64,000 nucleotides of DNA from Marinobacter salarius (GTDB lineage Bacteria > Pseudomonadota > Gammaproteobacteria > Pseudomonadales > Oleiphilaceae): NCBI RefSeq assembly GCF_032922745.1, contig NZ_CP136693.1, forward strand, positions 3,162,001 to 3,226,000, in the 5' to 3' direction. Of this stretch, positions 45,356-54,624 are shown piece after piece (position 1 is the first letter of the stretch; the number at the start of each line of letters is the position of its first letter). The notes below the pieces were generated by a model. It was given only the letters and a program-made list of their open reading frames with translations, had not been told where the DNA came from and made no database searches. The position numbers and the translations under genes were made by a program.

Positions 45356-46567
45356 CTAGCCAACCAGGTTGCTCATATTCAGGATTGGAAGCATGATTGC
45401 CAGCACGATAATCAACACAACCACGCCCATCAACAGCAGCATCATCGGCTCAAACAGGCCCACGATGGCGGCAATCTTGGATTGCAGAGTGTTCTCCTGC
45501 ATCGTCGCTGTCCGCTCCAGCATACTGTCCAGTTCGCCGCTGGCTTCACCGCTGGCGATCATGTGCAGCATCATCGGTGGGAAGTAACCCGTCTGGTCCA
45601 GCGAGCGATGCAGGGAACCGCCTTCACTCACCTTTCTTGCTGCATCCCGCAATTCCTCGCGCAGGTGGTCATTCGAGAGCACCTCACCGGCAATACGCAT
45701 GGCTTCTACCAACGGCACGCCGCTGGTGGTCAGAATGCTCAGTGTACTGGCATAGCGCGCGGTATTGACGCCACGAACCATGCCTGAAAACAGCGGCATG
45801 TTGAGCAGGCTTTTATGAAAGCGGAGCCGGAACGAAGGTTTCTTTAATGACCACCGGAAAGCAACCAGTGCAATAATGATCAATATCAGCAGATAGATAC
45901 CGTAGTTGCCGAGGAAATCAGAGACCGCCAGCATGGCTGCCGTCAGCGCCGGAAGCTCCTGCCCCTGCTTCACAAACACCTCGATGATGTCCGGCACGAC
46001 ATAGGTCAACAGGAACACCACAATGGCGATCGCCACAACGCTGAGAATGATTGGGTAAATGGCCGCCAACTGGATTTTTTGACGGGCCTCCTGCCGGGCC
46101 TCGGTATAGTCCGCCAGCCGGTTGAGAACTAAATCCAGGTGCCCGGCGTGTTCACCCGCCGCCACAGTGGAACGGTAGAGCCGTGGAAACGCCCGGGGGA
46201 ACTCACCGAGGCTATCCGCCAGGCTGTAACCCTCCATCACTTTCGCGCGTATGGCGATCAGCATGCTGCGAATACGCGGTTTCGAAGACTGCTGGGCGGC
46301 CGCCGAAAGCGCCTGTTCAATGGGGATGCCGGACTGGATAAGCGTCGCCAACTGACGGGTCACCAGGGCCAGATCCGCCGTGGCCAGGCTGCCCCGGCTG
46401 CTCAATGGGTTGCTCCGGGCCTGTTTCTCCGAGGCCGGCTCCACCGCCAGGGGCGTCAGGCCCCGTTCACGCAATTGTTGGCGAACCGCCCTTGGTGCAT
46501 CGGCCTCAACAACGCCCTGTTTCTGTTTTCCGCGACTGTCGAGCGCCTTGTAATCAAATGCTGGCAT
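45356..46567 (-). CDS. gspF: Type II secretion system platform protein F
   Basis: A 403-residue polytopic inner-membrane protein with the duplicated GspF domain. The first copy follows VTRQLATLIQSGIPIEQALS, the second GVNTARYASTLSILTTSGVP; the three membrane helices lie at about 168-190, 217-238 and 372-396. The N-terminal MPAFDYKALDSRGKQKQGV is characteristic. It lies 4 bases after gspE. Confidence 0.94.
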   Translation of the reverse strand: MPAFDYKALDSRGKQKQGVVEADAPRAVRQQLRERGLTPLAVEPASEKQARSNPLSSRGSLATADLALVTRQLATLIQSGIPIEQALSAAAQQSSKPRIRSMLIAIRAKVMEGYSLADSLGEFPRAFPRLYRSTVAAGEHAGHLDLVLNRLADYTEARQEARQKIQLAAIYPIILSVVAIAIVVFLLTYVVPDIIEVFVKQGQELPALTAAMLAVSDFLGNYGIYLLILIIIALVAFRWSLKKPSFRLRFHKSLLNMPLFSGMVRGVNTARYASTLSILTTSGVPLVEAMRIAGEVLSNDHLREELRDAARKVSEGGSLHRSLDQTGYFPPMMLHMIASGEASGELDSMLERTATMQENTLQSKIAAIVGLFEPMMLLLMGVVVLIIVLAIMLPILNMSNLVG

Positions 46568-46571
46568 GCAG

Positions 46572-48080
46572 TTATCTGCTCCGGTGGGTCACGCGAAGGA
46601 CCTCTTCGACCGTGGTCACCCCATCCAGGATTTTCTGGACGCCATCGGCATGGATGCTGGGGCCATGGAGCCTGGCCTCGTGTTCGAGATCCAGCTCCCC
46701 TGCCCGTTTATGGATCAATGAGCTGATTTCCTCGTTGACCTCGACCACTTCGTATATGCCTATACGGCCCCGATACCCCAAATGGTTGCAATGTTCGCAA
46801 CCCTTGGCGCGATGAATCGTCGGCGGATTGGCCGGGTCCTGCTGCAGGAATTCGCAATGCTCTTCGCTCGGCGTGTAGGGTTCACAACAGTCCTTGCAGA
46901 GTACCCGAACCAATCTCTGGGCCACGATGCCCACCAGACTGGAAGAAATCAGGAACGGCTCAATGCCCATGTCCATCAGGCGGGTAATCGCACCCACTGC
47001 TGTGTTGGTGTGGAGAGTCGACAACACCAGGTGACCGGTCAAACTGGCCTGGACGGCGATTTCCGCCGTTTCCAGATCACGGATTTCACCAATCATGACC
47101 ACATCCGGGTCCTGACGCAGAATGGCCCGGAGCCCACGCGCGAACGTCATGTCCACCTTGGTGTTGACCTGGGTCTGGCCAATACCTGGCAGGTTGTACT
47201 CGATCGGGTCTTCAACGGTCAGTATGTTCCGACTGCGATCATTGATTTCCTGCAGCGACGCATACAACGTTGTCGATTTACCAGAACCGGTGGGACCGGT
47301 TACCAGCAGGATGCCATAGGGCCGATAGATCAGCCGGCGCAGTGTTTTCAGATCGCCGCCTGCCATACCCAGGGATTCCAGGCGAATGCTCCCGGCCTGC
47401 TTGTCCAGAAGACGCAATACCACCCGTTCACCGCTGGATGACGGCATGGTGGACACACGAATGTCTACTTCACGTCCGGCAACTCGCAGAGCGATACGAC
47501 CATCCTGTGGCACCCGTTTTTCTGCGATGTCCAGCTTGGCCATAACCTTGATCCGCGACACCAGCAAGGGCGCCAACGCACGCTTGGGCTGCACCACTTC
47601 CCGAAGTACACCGTCCACCCGGAAGCGCACCACAAGCCGTGTTTCGTAGGTTTCGATATGGACATCAGAGGCGCTGGTTTTGACCGCCTCGGTAAGAATG
47701 GCGTTGATGAGCCGGATGATCGGGGCGTCGTCTTCCTGCTCCAGCAGATCTTCGGTTTCCGGTACCGAATCCGCCAGCGACGCCAGGTCCATATCATCGC
47801 CAATACCTTCCACCATCTGCATGGCTTCGGCGGAATCATTCTGATAGGCCGCATTCAGCGCCGCGTCGAACCGGGCCGGATCAATGGGAGAGAACCTGGC
47901 GCGCCCACCACTGATGCGATTGGCTTCCGCCAGCGCCGAATGACCCGCCCCGGGCCTTACCAGGATTACAGGATCGCCGTCGTCGTCACGGGTCAGGATC
48001 ACACCGTTGCGTTTGGCGAACGTGAAAGGTAAACGGCCGAGCGGAGCATCCTGCGGCTGAAGTTCTGTGTCTGTGTCCAC
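46572..48080 (-). CDS. gspE: Type II secretion system ATPase E
   Basis: A 502-residue cytoplasmic ATPase that powers pseudopilus assembly. Walker A is GPTGSGKST at 262-270, the Asp box is ILTVEDPIEY, Walker B is PDVVMIGEIRD near 325-335, and the His box is LVLSTLHTNTA. The zinc-binding C-terminal motif has both pairs, CKDC (395-398) and CEHC (428-431). It is the first gene of the minus-strand operon gspE-F-G-H-I-J-K-L-M and is divergent from gspC. Confidence 0.95.
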   Translation of the reverse strand: MDTDTELQPQDAPLGRLPFTFAKRNGVILTRDDDGDPVILVRPGAGHSALAEANRISGGRARFSPIDPARFDAALNAAYQNDSAEAMQMVEGIGDDMDLASLADSVPETEDLLEQEDDAPIIRLINAILTEAVKTSASDVHIETYETRLVVRFRVDGVLREVVQPKRALAPLLVSRIKVMAKLDIAEKRVPQDGRIALRVAGREVDIRVSTMPSSSGERVVLRLLDKQAGSIRLESLGMAGGDLKTLRRLIYRPYGILLVTGPTGSGKSTTLYASLQEINDRSRNILTVEDPIEYNLPGIGQTQVNTKVDMTFARGLRAILRQDPDVVMIGEIRDLETAEIAVQASLTGHLVLSTLHTNTAVGAITRLMDMGIEPFLISSSLVGIVAQRLVRVLCKDCCEPYTPSEEHCEFLQQDPANPPTIHRAKGCEHCNHLGYRGRIGIYEVVEVNEEISSLIHKRAGELDLEHEARLHGPSIHADGVQKILDGVTTVEEVLRVTHRSR

Positions 48081-48274
48081 GATCGTCCTCGTTTTGTTGC
48101 CGGGGCGGAAAGAAAAATGTTCCAGAATCCCTTTTTATTCAATTAATTCAGGAAGGCTACCATAGGATATGGAACCGCTGAATAACTCTATACACTATAC
48201 TGCCAATAAATCGTTGCAGTCTGATAACCTGTGGGCCTTTTGCCGGCCCACACCTGCTCTTTTCGGGACATTCA
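48081..48274. promoter_or_regulatory. Divergent gspE/gspC promoter region
   Basis: A 194-base AT-richer spacer between gspE (minus) and gspC (plus). It contains runs such as TTTTTATTCAATTAATTCAG and ATAACTCTATACACTATAC that suit promoters in both directions. No operator was recognised. Confidence 0.35.
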
Positions 48275-48937
48275 ATGCTTTTTACCAGTTCAAGGTTACC
48301 ACTGATACTCACCATCGTCGCAGGCATCGCCATGATCACTGTGACAGCGTGGCAGGGCGTTCGTTTCTGGCAGGCTGAAACCAGTGCTGGCGACACCACT
48401 TCCGCTACAGGCATGGCAATAGCGGAAACCGGCACCCGGAAGGTACCAGAGGTAAACCTGGCCTCTTTTGCCCTGTTTGGAGAACCTGGCAAAGAGGTCC
48501 CCCAATCGGAACCCGACACCGAGAACCTGCCGGAAACCAATCTGCGTCTGTTTCTCCGCGGTGTATTGGCTGCATCCGGCGACTTTCCCGGCAGCGCCCT
48601 GGTTGAAGACGACAAACGAAACACCGAAGCCTATCTTGTCGGTGATCAGCTGCCCGGCAACGCCACACTTCGATCAGTACGTGCCAATCGAATCATTATT
48701 GAGCGTGGCGGCAAGCTGGAAAATCTCTACTTTCCAGAAGACGAGGACAGATCCGGTATCTCGATGGCCTCCACGCAAACCTCCGAGGACCAGGAAGAGC
48801 CCCGTGGCACACAGATACGTCCATCAGGCGTAGATAAACGCGCCTCCTCCGCCAACACAGACACCAGCGACCAACGCCGGGAGGAAATTCGGCAGCGCCT
48901 GGAACAACTTCGTGAACGCCTGAGAGCCAACAACTGA
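48275..48937 (+). CDS. gspC: Type II secretion system protein C-like
   Basis: A 220-residue inner-membrane protein of GspC type, which links the platform to the outer-membrane secretin GspD. One membrane helix lies at about 8-27 (PLILTIVAGIAMITVTAW). The homology region follows (PEVNLASFALFGEPGKE, then LRLFLRGVLAASGDFPGSAL and RIIIERGGKLENLYFPE). It ends in a charged helix (RREEIRQRLEQLRERL) instead of a PDZ domain, which makes this a short, coiled-coil type GspC. It stands opposite the gspE operon and 8 bases before a LapG-like protease gene. Confidence 0.8.
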   Translation: MLFTSSRLPLILTIVAGIAMITVTAWQGVRFWQAETSAGDTTSATGMAIAETGTRKVPEVNLASFALFGEPGKEVPQSEPDTENLPETNLRLFLRGVLAASGDFPGSALVEDDKRNTEAYLVGDQLPGNATLRSVRANRIIIERGGKLENLYFPEDEDRSGISMASTQTSEDQEEPRGTQIRPSGVDKRASSANTDTSDQRREEIRQRLEQLRERLRANN

Positions 48938-48945
48938 GGGCCGCC

Positions 48946-49608
48946 ATGGAGACGGCCGCATCGAATCCTCGCCGCCGCGGTTCCCTGCTTTCCATGCTAC
49001 TCATGGTCATCACGCTATCGGTGGCCGCCTTCGAACTCAGCGAACGACTCATGTCCTACGTGCGTTCGGAGTTCGGCGAGGAGGCCCACGGCCGGCTGGA
49101 AACCTGGCAGAGCCTCTACGATATGGCGTCCCGGGCAGCCATCGACCGACAGCTCCGGCTCGTGAATTCCTTTTTTAACCGGGTCCGGTTTGTCAGCGAC
49201 ATTGCCCACTGGGGAGAAGAAGACTACTGGGCGACGCCCGTTGAATTGCTGACCACCAACGGCGGAGATTGCGAGGACTTCTCCATCGCAAAATACCTCA
49301 CCCTTAAATCCATGGGCGTTCCCGACGAGCAACTACGCATTGTCTACGTCAAGGCGCTGGAGCTGAACCAGGCGCATATGGTGTTGGCGTGGTATCCCGA
49401 GCCCGACGCCGATCCATTGATCCTCGACAACCTTATTAATGAGATCAAACCCGCGTCCCAGAGACGGGACCTGGAACCGGTCTACAGTTTTAACGGTGAC
49501 GGCCTTTGGCTGAACCGCTCCGGTGGTGACTCCGAACGAATCGGGGAAGCGAGAAAACTGGAGCACTGGCAAAGCCTCAATGATCGCATGGTGGACAGCC
49601 TTCGCTAG
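48946..49608 (+). CDS. Transglutaminase-like cysteine protease (BTLCP/LapG type)
   Basis: A 220-residue periplasmic cysteine protease. A basic start (NPRRRGS) is followed by a membrane or signal helix (LLSMLLMVITLSVAAFEL, about 14-31). The catalytic triad is clear: Cys109 in NGGDCEDFS, His144 in NQAHMVLAWY and Asp161 in LILDNL, with the spacing of LapG. LapG cuts large surface adhesins under control of LapD and cyclic di-GMP; neither LapD nor an adhesin is here. Its gene sits 8 bases after gspC, so the two are cotranscribed. Confidence 0.85.
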   Translation: METAASNPRRRGSLLSMLLMVITLSVAAFELSERLMSYVRSEFGEEAHGRLETWQSLYDMASRAAIDRQLRLVNSFFNRVRFVSDIAHWGEEDYWATPVELLTTNGGDCEDFSIAKYLTLKSMGVPDEQLRIVYVKALELNQAHMVLAWYPEPDADPLILDNLINEIKPASQRRDLEPVYSFNGDGLWLNRSGGDSERIGEARKLEHWQSLNDRMVDSLR

Positions 49609-49735
49609 ACTCACCGCTGTCGGCATAAGACACAAGACTTGTCGTCACACGACACTGCGTTAACAGTACCCGGCGGTACAATCTGCCCCACGAGTAATCA
49701 GACGCACACACATTTACCAATAAGGAACGGCCAAC

Positions 49736-51331
49736 ATGCGACGCTGGAACGGCTGGGGAGATGACCAGTTCAATCTTGAGTTACCCAAAGAGGGGCAGCG
49801 GTTTCTGGACGAGCGCGTAGGGAGTGCCGTTCCACTCGCGGATGTATCTCTGGAACAGGTTTGCACTCAGGTGCCAGATAGTAGGCTGCCCCCGAATCCG
49901 GCCTGTATCGACGCGGCCGAAGATCGGGTGCGTCACGCCCGCGGGCAAAGCCTCGCAGACTGGCTCGCCATGCGCAGCGGCGACTTTGGCGTATTTCCCG
50001 ATGGTGTTGCCTATCCGGAGTCGTCCCTGGATGTCCAGGCTCTGCTTCAGTATGCCGACGAGAACGGTATTGCTCTCATCCCCTATGGCGGCGGCACCAG
50101 CGTGGCGGGCCACATCAACCCCGTGGCCGGCGACCAGCCAGTGCTGACCGTTGATATGGGGCGGATGAATCGCCTGATAGACCTGGACAGGGAAAGCCAG
50201 ATCGCCACTTTTGGGGCTGGCACCCCGGGACCGTTGGTGGAGTCACAGTTACGGGCTCTGGGTTATACCCTGGGGCACTTTCCGCAGTCTTTCGAACTGT
50301 CCACCATTGGCGGTTGGGTCGCCAGCCGGTCCAGCGGGCAGCAATCACTCCGCTATGGTCGTATCGAGCAGCTGTTTGCCGGGGGCCGCATCGAAACCCT
50401 GAAAGGCACGCTGGACATCCCCACGATTCCCGCCTCCAGTGCCGGCCCGGACATCCGCGAGATGATCCTGGGCTCCGAGGGTAGAATCGGCCTGATCACT
50501 GAAGTGAAAGTGCGTGTCACGCCCTTGCCGGCCCATGAAAGCTTTCATGTCATGTTCTTCCCTTCGTGGGACAAGGCTCGAACAGCGTGTCGCAAGCTGG
50601 TGCAGAACCGCACCCAGCTCTCGATGCTGCGCCTGAGCAACGCCACCGAGACCGAAACCCAGCTTGCCCTGGCGGGCCACCCCGGGATGATTGGCCTGCT
50701 TGAGTCCTATCTGGGCCTGCGGGGCGCCAAAGACGGCAAATGCATGATGACGTTTGGCGTCACAGGCAGCAAACGCCAATGCCGGAATGCCCTAAAGGAA
50801 ACTCGCGAACTCTGCCGCGAGTTTGGTGGAATCTACACCGGTAAACAGCTGGGCGATAAATGGGCCGCCAAACGCTTCACCATGCCGTACCTGCGAGAAG
50901 CCCTCTGGGAACTCGGGTACGCCGTTGATACCCTGGAAACCGCCACCGACTGGGACAACGTCGACAAACTCTTAAACCAGATTGAAGAAAACCTCCGTAA
51001 CCAGCTGAATGAAAAGAAAGAGCTGGTTCACGTTTTCACTCATCTTTCGCATTTCTATACCCAGGGCTGCAGCCTCTACACCACCTATGTGTTCCGGGTG
51101 GCCGACAGTTACGAGGAAACCCTGGCCCGCTGGAAAACCCTGAAAACCAGCACCTCTGAGATTATCGTTAACAACCGGGGCACCATTAGCCATCAGCATG
51201 GCGTTGGCAAGGATCACGCGCCCTTCCTGCCGGTCGAAAAAGGCGAGCTGGGCATGCTGGCCATCGGATCTCTTTGCCAGACATTCGATCCGGCCGGCTT
51301 GATGAACCCACAAACACTGGTTCAGAAGTAA
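49736..51331 (+). CDS. FAD-binding oxidase, alkyl-DHAP synthase-like
   Basis: A 531-residue VAO-family flavoenzyme close to alkyldihydroxyacetonephosphate synthase (AGPS), which swaps the acyl chain of acyl-DHAP for a fatty alcohol in ether-lipid synthesis. The FAD loop is IPYGGGTSVAGHINP (about 115-130), and the second FAD contact is GSEGRIGLITEVKVRVTPLP. The AGPS-type segments HLSHFYTQGCSLYTTYVF (Tyr side) and GTISHQHGVGKDH (histidine loop) are present near the C-terminus. Its stop overlaps the next ATG (TAATG), so it is coupled to the GlpD-like gene. Whether it makes ether lipid here is unproven. Confidence 0.82.
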   Translation: MRRWNGWGDDQFNLELPKEGQRFLDERVGSAVPLADVSLEQVCTQVPDSRLPPNPACIDAAEDRVRHARGQSLADWLAMRSGDFGVFPDGVAYPESSLDVQALLQYADENGIALIPYGGGTSVAGHINPVAGDQPVLTVDMGRMNRLIDLDRESQIATFGAGTPGPLVESQLRALGYTLGHFPQSFELSTIGGWVASRSSGQQSLRYGRIEQLFAGGRIETLKGTLDIPTIPASSAGPDIREMILGSEGRIGLITEVKVRVTPLPAHESFHVMFFPSWDKARTACRKLVQNRTQLSMLRLSNATETETQLALAGHPGMIGLLESYLGLRGAKDGKCMMTFGVTGSKRQCRNALKETRELCREFGGIYTGKQLGDKWAAKRFTMPYLREALWELGYAVDTLETATDWDNVDKLLNQIEENLRNQLNEKKELVHVFTHLSHFYTQGCSLYTTYVFRVADSYEETLARWKTLKTSTSEIIVNNRGTISHQHGVGKDHAPFLPVEKGELGMLAIGSLCQTFDPAGLMNPQTLVQK

Positions 51332-52959
51332 TGCCACTAACGCGCGAACAAAAACTTGACCAGCTGGCCCGTGGCGACGCCACCTTCGATGTGGTGGTGA
51401 TCGGCGGGGGCATCACCGGAGCGGGCATCGCTCGCGAAGCCGCCGGCAGCGGCTTGAGCACCTTACTGGTAGAGCAACGAGACTTCTCCTGGGGGACCTC
51501 CAGCCGTTCTTCGAAGATGATCCACGGTGGCCTGCGCTACCTCGGCAGCGGGCACTTTCGCCTGACACGGGACGCGGTGCGGGAACGTGAGCGCCTGCTG
51601 GCAGAAGCGCCTGGGCTAATCGATCCCCTGCGCTTCATAATGCCTCACTACCAGAAACAGTTCCCCGGTCCCAAGCTGTTCCAGCTGCTGCTGCGTCTGT
51701 ACGACCGACTTTCAGGACAGCCATCCAGGCAGCGACTCAGCCCGGCAGACACATCGCAGTGGGTGCCGGGCCTGTCCACCAACCACCTGACTGGTGCCAG
51801 CGGCTTCACCGATGCCGTTACCGACGATGCGCGTCTGGTGCAACGCGTACTCGAAGAAGCCGAGGCCGACGGTGCTGTCTGCCTGAATTACATGAAGGCG
51901 CAGGCAGTTCTCCGCAACAGTGAAACCAACGCCGTCACAGGCGTTCACCTTCTGGACACCAGCACAGAAGCCCAAACGCTGGAAAGGATCGTCAACACCC
52001 CACTGGTTATTAACGCCACGGGTGCCTGGGCGGGCCAGTTGAAGCAGACCGATAGTAGTGACACCCGAATACGTCCCCTGAGGGGAAGCCACCTGGTTAT
52101 TCCTTATTCGCGTCTTCCGGTGTCCTGTTCGGTGTCGCTGTTTCATCCGGAGGACCGTCGGCCGGTATTCGCCTTCCCATGGCAAGGCACGACGGTGCTG
52201 GGGACCACGGACCTCGACCACACAGAATCGTTGTCCCATGAGCCCGCCATCAACCGGGAGGAGCTCGACTACCTGCTGAAGATCTCCTCAAGCCTGTTCC
52301 CCAGCAGTGCCATCACCGAGCGTGACGTGATCGCAACCTGGGCGGGAGTGCGCCCTGTTGTCACCCAATCACCCACGCTTAATCAATCAAAGGGAACGCG
52401 AAAACCCTCAAAGGAAAATCGGGAGCATGTGATTTGGTCCGACAATGGCCTGATCAGCGTCGCCGGTGGCAAGTTAACCACCTTCCGGTTGATCGCCCGG
52501 GAAGTACTCGAACGGGGGCAAATGCCGGGCTTTCATCTCAGAAGCGATGCGCTGCCGGTATTTGCATCGCCCCCCGACCTCCAACGTCCTGACGCCATCA
52601 GCCACCAGAACTGGCATCGCTTGCAGGGCTTCTACGGCCCTGCTCTGGCAGAGGTCCTGCGTGCCGGAACTCATGAAACCGTTGGCGGCACCGACACCCT
52701 GTGGGCGGAGTTGGCCTGGGCGGCCGCCAATACCGGAGTGATCCACCTGGATGACCTGATGTTGCGCCGCACCCGGCTCGGGCTGGTGCTTCCAAAAGGC
52801 GGTAAAGGCCTGCTCCCGGACATACGTTGCCTGTGCAAACCCATCCTGGGCTGGGACGACACCACCTGGGAACGGGAAGAGGCACGTTATCTGGAGCTCT
52901 GGCGATCTTGCTACTCGCTTCCGGCCACATTTCCGGCCAAACCGGGGGCCACTGGATGA
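51331..52959 (+). CDS. Glycerol-3-phosphate dehydrogenase/oxidase-like protein
   Basis: A 542-residue FAD protein of the GlpD family, which oxidises glycerol-3-phosphate to DHAP at the membrane. The FAD loop is VVVIGGGITGAGIAREAAGS and the family block SSRSSKMIHGGLRYL follows. Substrate-side segments PLRGSHLVIPYSRLP and TTDLDHTESLSHEPAINREE are conserved in type, and a helical cap ends the chain. The ATG at 51331 is fixed by the TAATG overlap; the frame open to 51274 lies in the previous gene. It overlaps the kinase gene by four bases. Confidence 0.86.
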   Translation: MPLTREQKLDQLARGDATFDVVVIGGGITGAGIAREAAGSGLSTLLVEQRDFSWGTSSRSSKMIHGGLRYLGSGHFRLTRDAVRERERLLAEAPGLIDPLRFIMPHYQKQFPGPKLFQLLLRLYDRLSGQPSRQRLSPADTSQWVPGLSTNHLTGASGFTDAVTDDARLVQRVLEEAEADGAVCLNYMKAQAVLRNSETNAVTGVHLLDTSTEAQTLERIVNTPLVINATGAWAGQLKQTDSSDTRIRPLRGSHLVIPYSRLPVSCSVSLFHPEDRRPVFAFPWQGTTVLGTTDLDHTESLSHEPAINREELDYLLKISSSLFPSSAITERDVIATWAGVRPVVTQSPTLNQSKGTRKPSKENREHVIWSDNGLISVAGGKLTTFRLIAREVLERGQMPGFHLRSDALPVFASPPDLQRPDAISHQNWHRLQGFYGPALAEVLRAGTHETVGGTDTLWAELAWAAANTGVIHLDDLMLRRTRLGLVLPKGGKGLLPDIRCLCKPILGWDDTTWEREEARYLELWRSCYSLPATFPAKPGATG

Positions 52960-54518
52960 ACACGATCAAACCGCTCATCCTGGCTATCGACAACGGCACC
53001 CAGAGCGTGCGGGCCCTGCTATTCGACACTCAGGGCAATCTCGTTGGCAAGGGCAAACAGGAGATTGAACCCTACTTCTCCGAGCAGCCGGGCTGGGCGG
53101 AACAACATCCGGAGTATTTTTGGGAAAACCTCGGTAAGGCGTGCCAATTGCTCTGGAAAAACACCGATGCCTTGCCGACTCAAGTGGCCGGGGTAACGCT
53201 GACCACCCAGCGTGGCACCGTTGTAAATCTGGACGAACATGGCAAGCCACTCCGGCCAGCCATCATCTGGCTCGACCAACGTCACGCCCGGGTTGAAGGG
53301 CCTGTGCCCGGTTTATGGGGCTGGCTGTTCAAGCTGATTCGTCTGGAACCCACCGTTGACCGCATCCGAGAGAAAACCCAGGCCAACTGGATTGCCCAGA
53401 ACCAGCCCGAAATCTGGGCGGCCACCCGGCATTACCTGCTGCTGTCGGGCTACTTGAACTACCGCCTGACAGGCCAGTTCAGAGACTCCGTGGGCAGCCA
53501 GGTGGGGTATATCCCGTTCGACTACAAACGCCACCAGTGGGCCGGCCCACGTGATTTCAAGTGGCTTACCATGCCCGTTCGCCGTGAGATGTTGCCGGAA
53601 CTGGTTAAGCCCGGCGACAAGATCGGCGATCTCACCGGAGACGCGGCCCGGCACCTTGGCCTGCCGGGGCCACTCCCGGTGATTGCAGCGGCGTCGGACA
53701 AGGCCTGTGAAATCCTCGGCTCCGGCGGCCTGACACCAGAGGTGGGCTGCATGAGCTACGGCACCACGGCCACCATCAACACCACCAGCAAGCGTTACCT
53801 GGAACCGGTACGCATGATGCCGCCCTATCCCTCCGCCCTGCCCGGTCACTATTCCACCGAGGTGATGATCTACCGTGGCTTCTGGATGGTGAGTTGGTTC
53901 AAGCGCGAATTCGGTCTACGGGAACAGAAACTGGCTGAGCAGAAAGGCGTGGAGCCGGAAGTCCTGTTTGATGAACTGGTTCGGGCCGTTCCCGCCGGTT
54001 CGATGGGGTTGATGCTGCAACCCTACTGGTCACCCGGGGTTCGCCAGCCGGGGCCGGAAGCCAAGGGCTCCATCATCGGGTTTGGCGACGTCCACACCCG
54101 CTCCCACATCTACCGAGCCATACTGGAAGGCTTGGCCTACGCCCTGCGCGAAGGCAAGGAACGGATCGAGAAACGCAGTGGCGTCCCCATCCGCAGGCTG
54201 AGAGTCGCCGGGGGCGGTTCCCAGAGCGATGCCGCCATGCAACTGACCGCCGATGTTTTCGGACTGCCCGCAGAACGGCCTCATACCTACGAAACGTCCG
54301 GTCTTGGCGCCGCCATCGACGCTGCCGTTGGCCTGGGGCTTCATCCGAATTTCGAGACGGCGGTGAACGCGATGACCCGAGTGGGTGATGTCTTCCATCC
54401 GCAGGCCGACACCCAGAAACTCTACGAGCGCCTGTATCGAGAGGTGTACCTGAAGATGTATCCCCAGCTTCAGCCGCTGTACCGTAAAATTCGGGATATT
54501 ACGGGGTATCCCGATTAA
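52956..54518 (+). CDS. FGGY-family carbohydrate kinase
   Basis: A 520-residue sugar/polyol kinase of the glycerol kinase-xylulokinase superfamily. The N-terminal phosphate loop is LAIDNGTQSVRALLFDTQGN, the substrate part includes IIWLDQRHARVEG, and the C-terminal ATP domain has GCMSYGTTATINTT and RRLRVAGGGSQSDAAMQLTA (20 residues quoted). The start is set by an ATGA overlap with the GlpD-like gene. Phosphorylation of glycerol or a similar polyol would feed that dehydrogenase; the true substrate is not known. Confidence 0.88.
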   Translation: MNTIKPLILAIDNGTQSVRALLFDTQGNLVGKGKQEIEPYFSEQPGWAEQHPEYFWENLGKACQLLWKNTDALPTQVAGVTLTTQRGTVVNLDEHGKPLRPAIIWLDQRHARVEGPVPGLWGWLFKLIRLEPTVDRIREKTQANWIAQNQPEIWAATRHYLLLSGYLNYRLTGQFRDSVGSQVGYIPFDYKRHQWAGPRDFKWLTMPVRREMLPELVKPGDKIGDLTGDAARHLGLPGPLPVIAAASDKACEILGSGGLTPEVGCMSYGTTATINTTSKRYLEPVRMMPPYPSALPGHYSTEVMIYRGFWMVSWFKREFGLREQKLAEQKGVEPEVLFDELVRAVPAGSMGLMLQPYWSPGVRQPGPEAKGSIIGFGDVHTRSHIYRAILEGLAYALREGKERIEKRSGVPIRRLRVAGGGSQSDAAMQLTADVFGLPAERPHTYETSGLGAAIDAAVGLGLHPNFETAVNAMTRVGDVFHPQADTQKLYERLYREVYLKMYPQLQPLYRKIRDITGYPD

Positions 54519-54624
54519 CACAGCAAACCCAACAATCTCTTGAATTTAGCCGTCACTCCGGTAAAACTCTGGATCAGCAACAACAATCACCCGGTTCCAC
54601 CCCCAGAGCACAAAGGCAAGCCCG

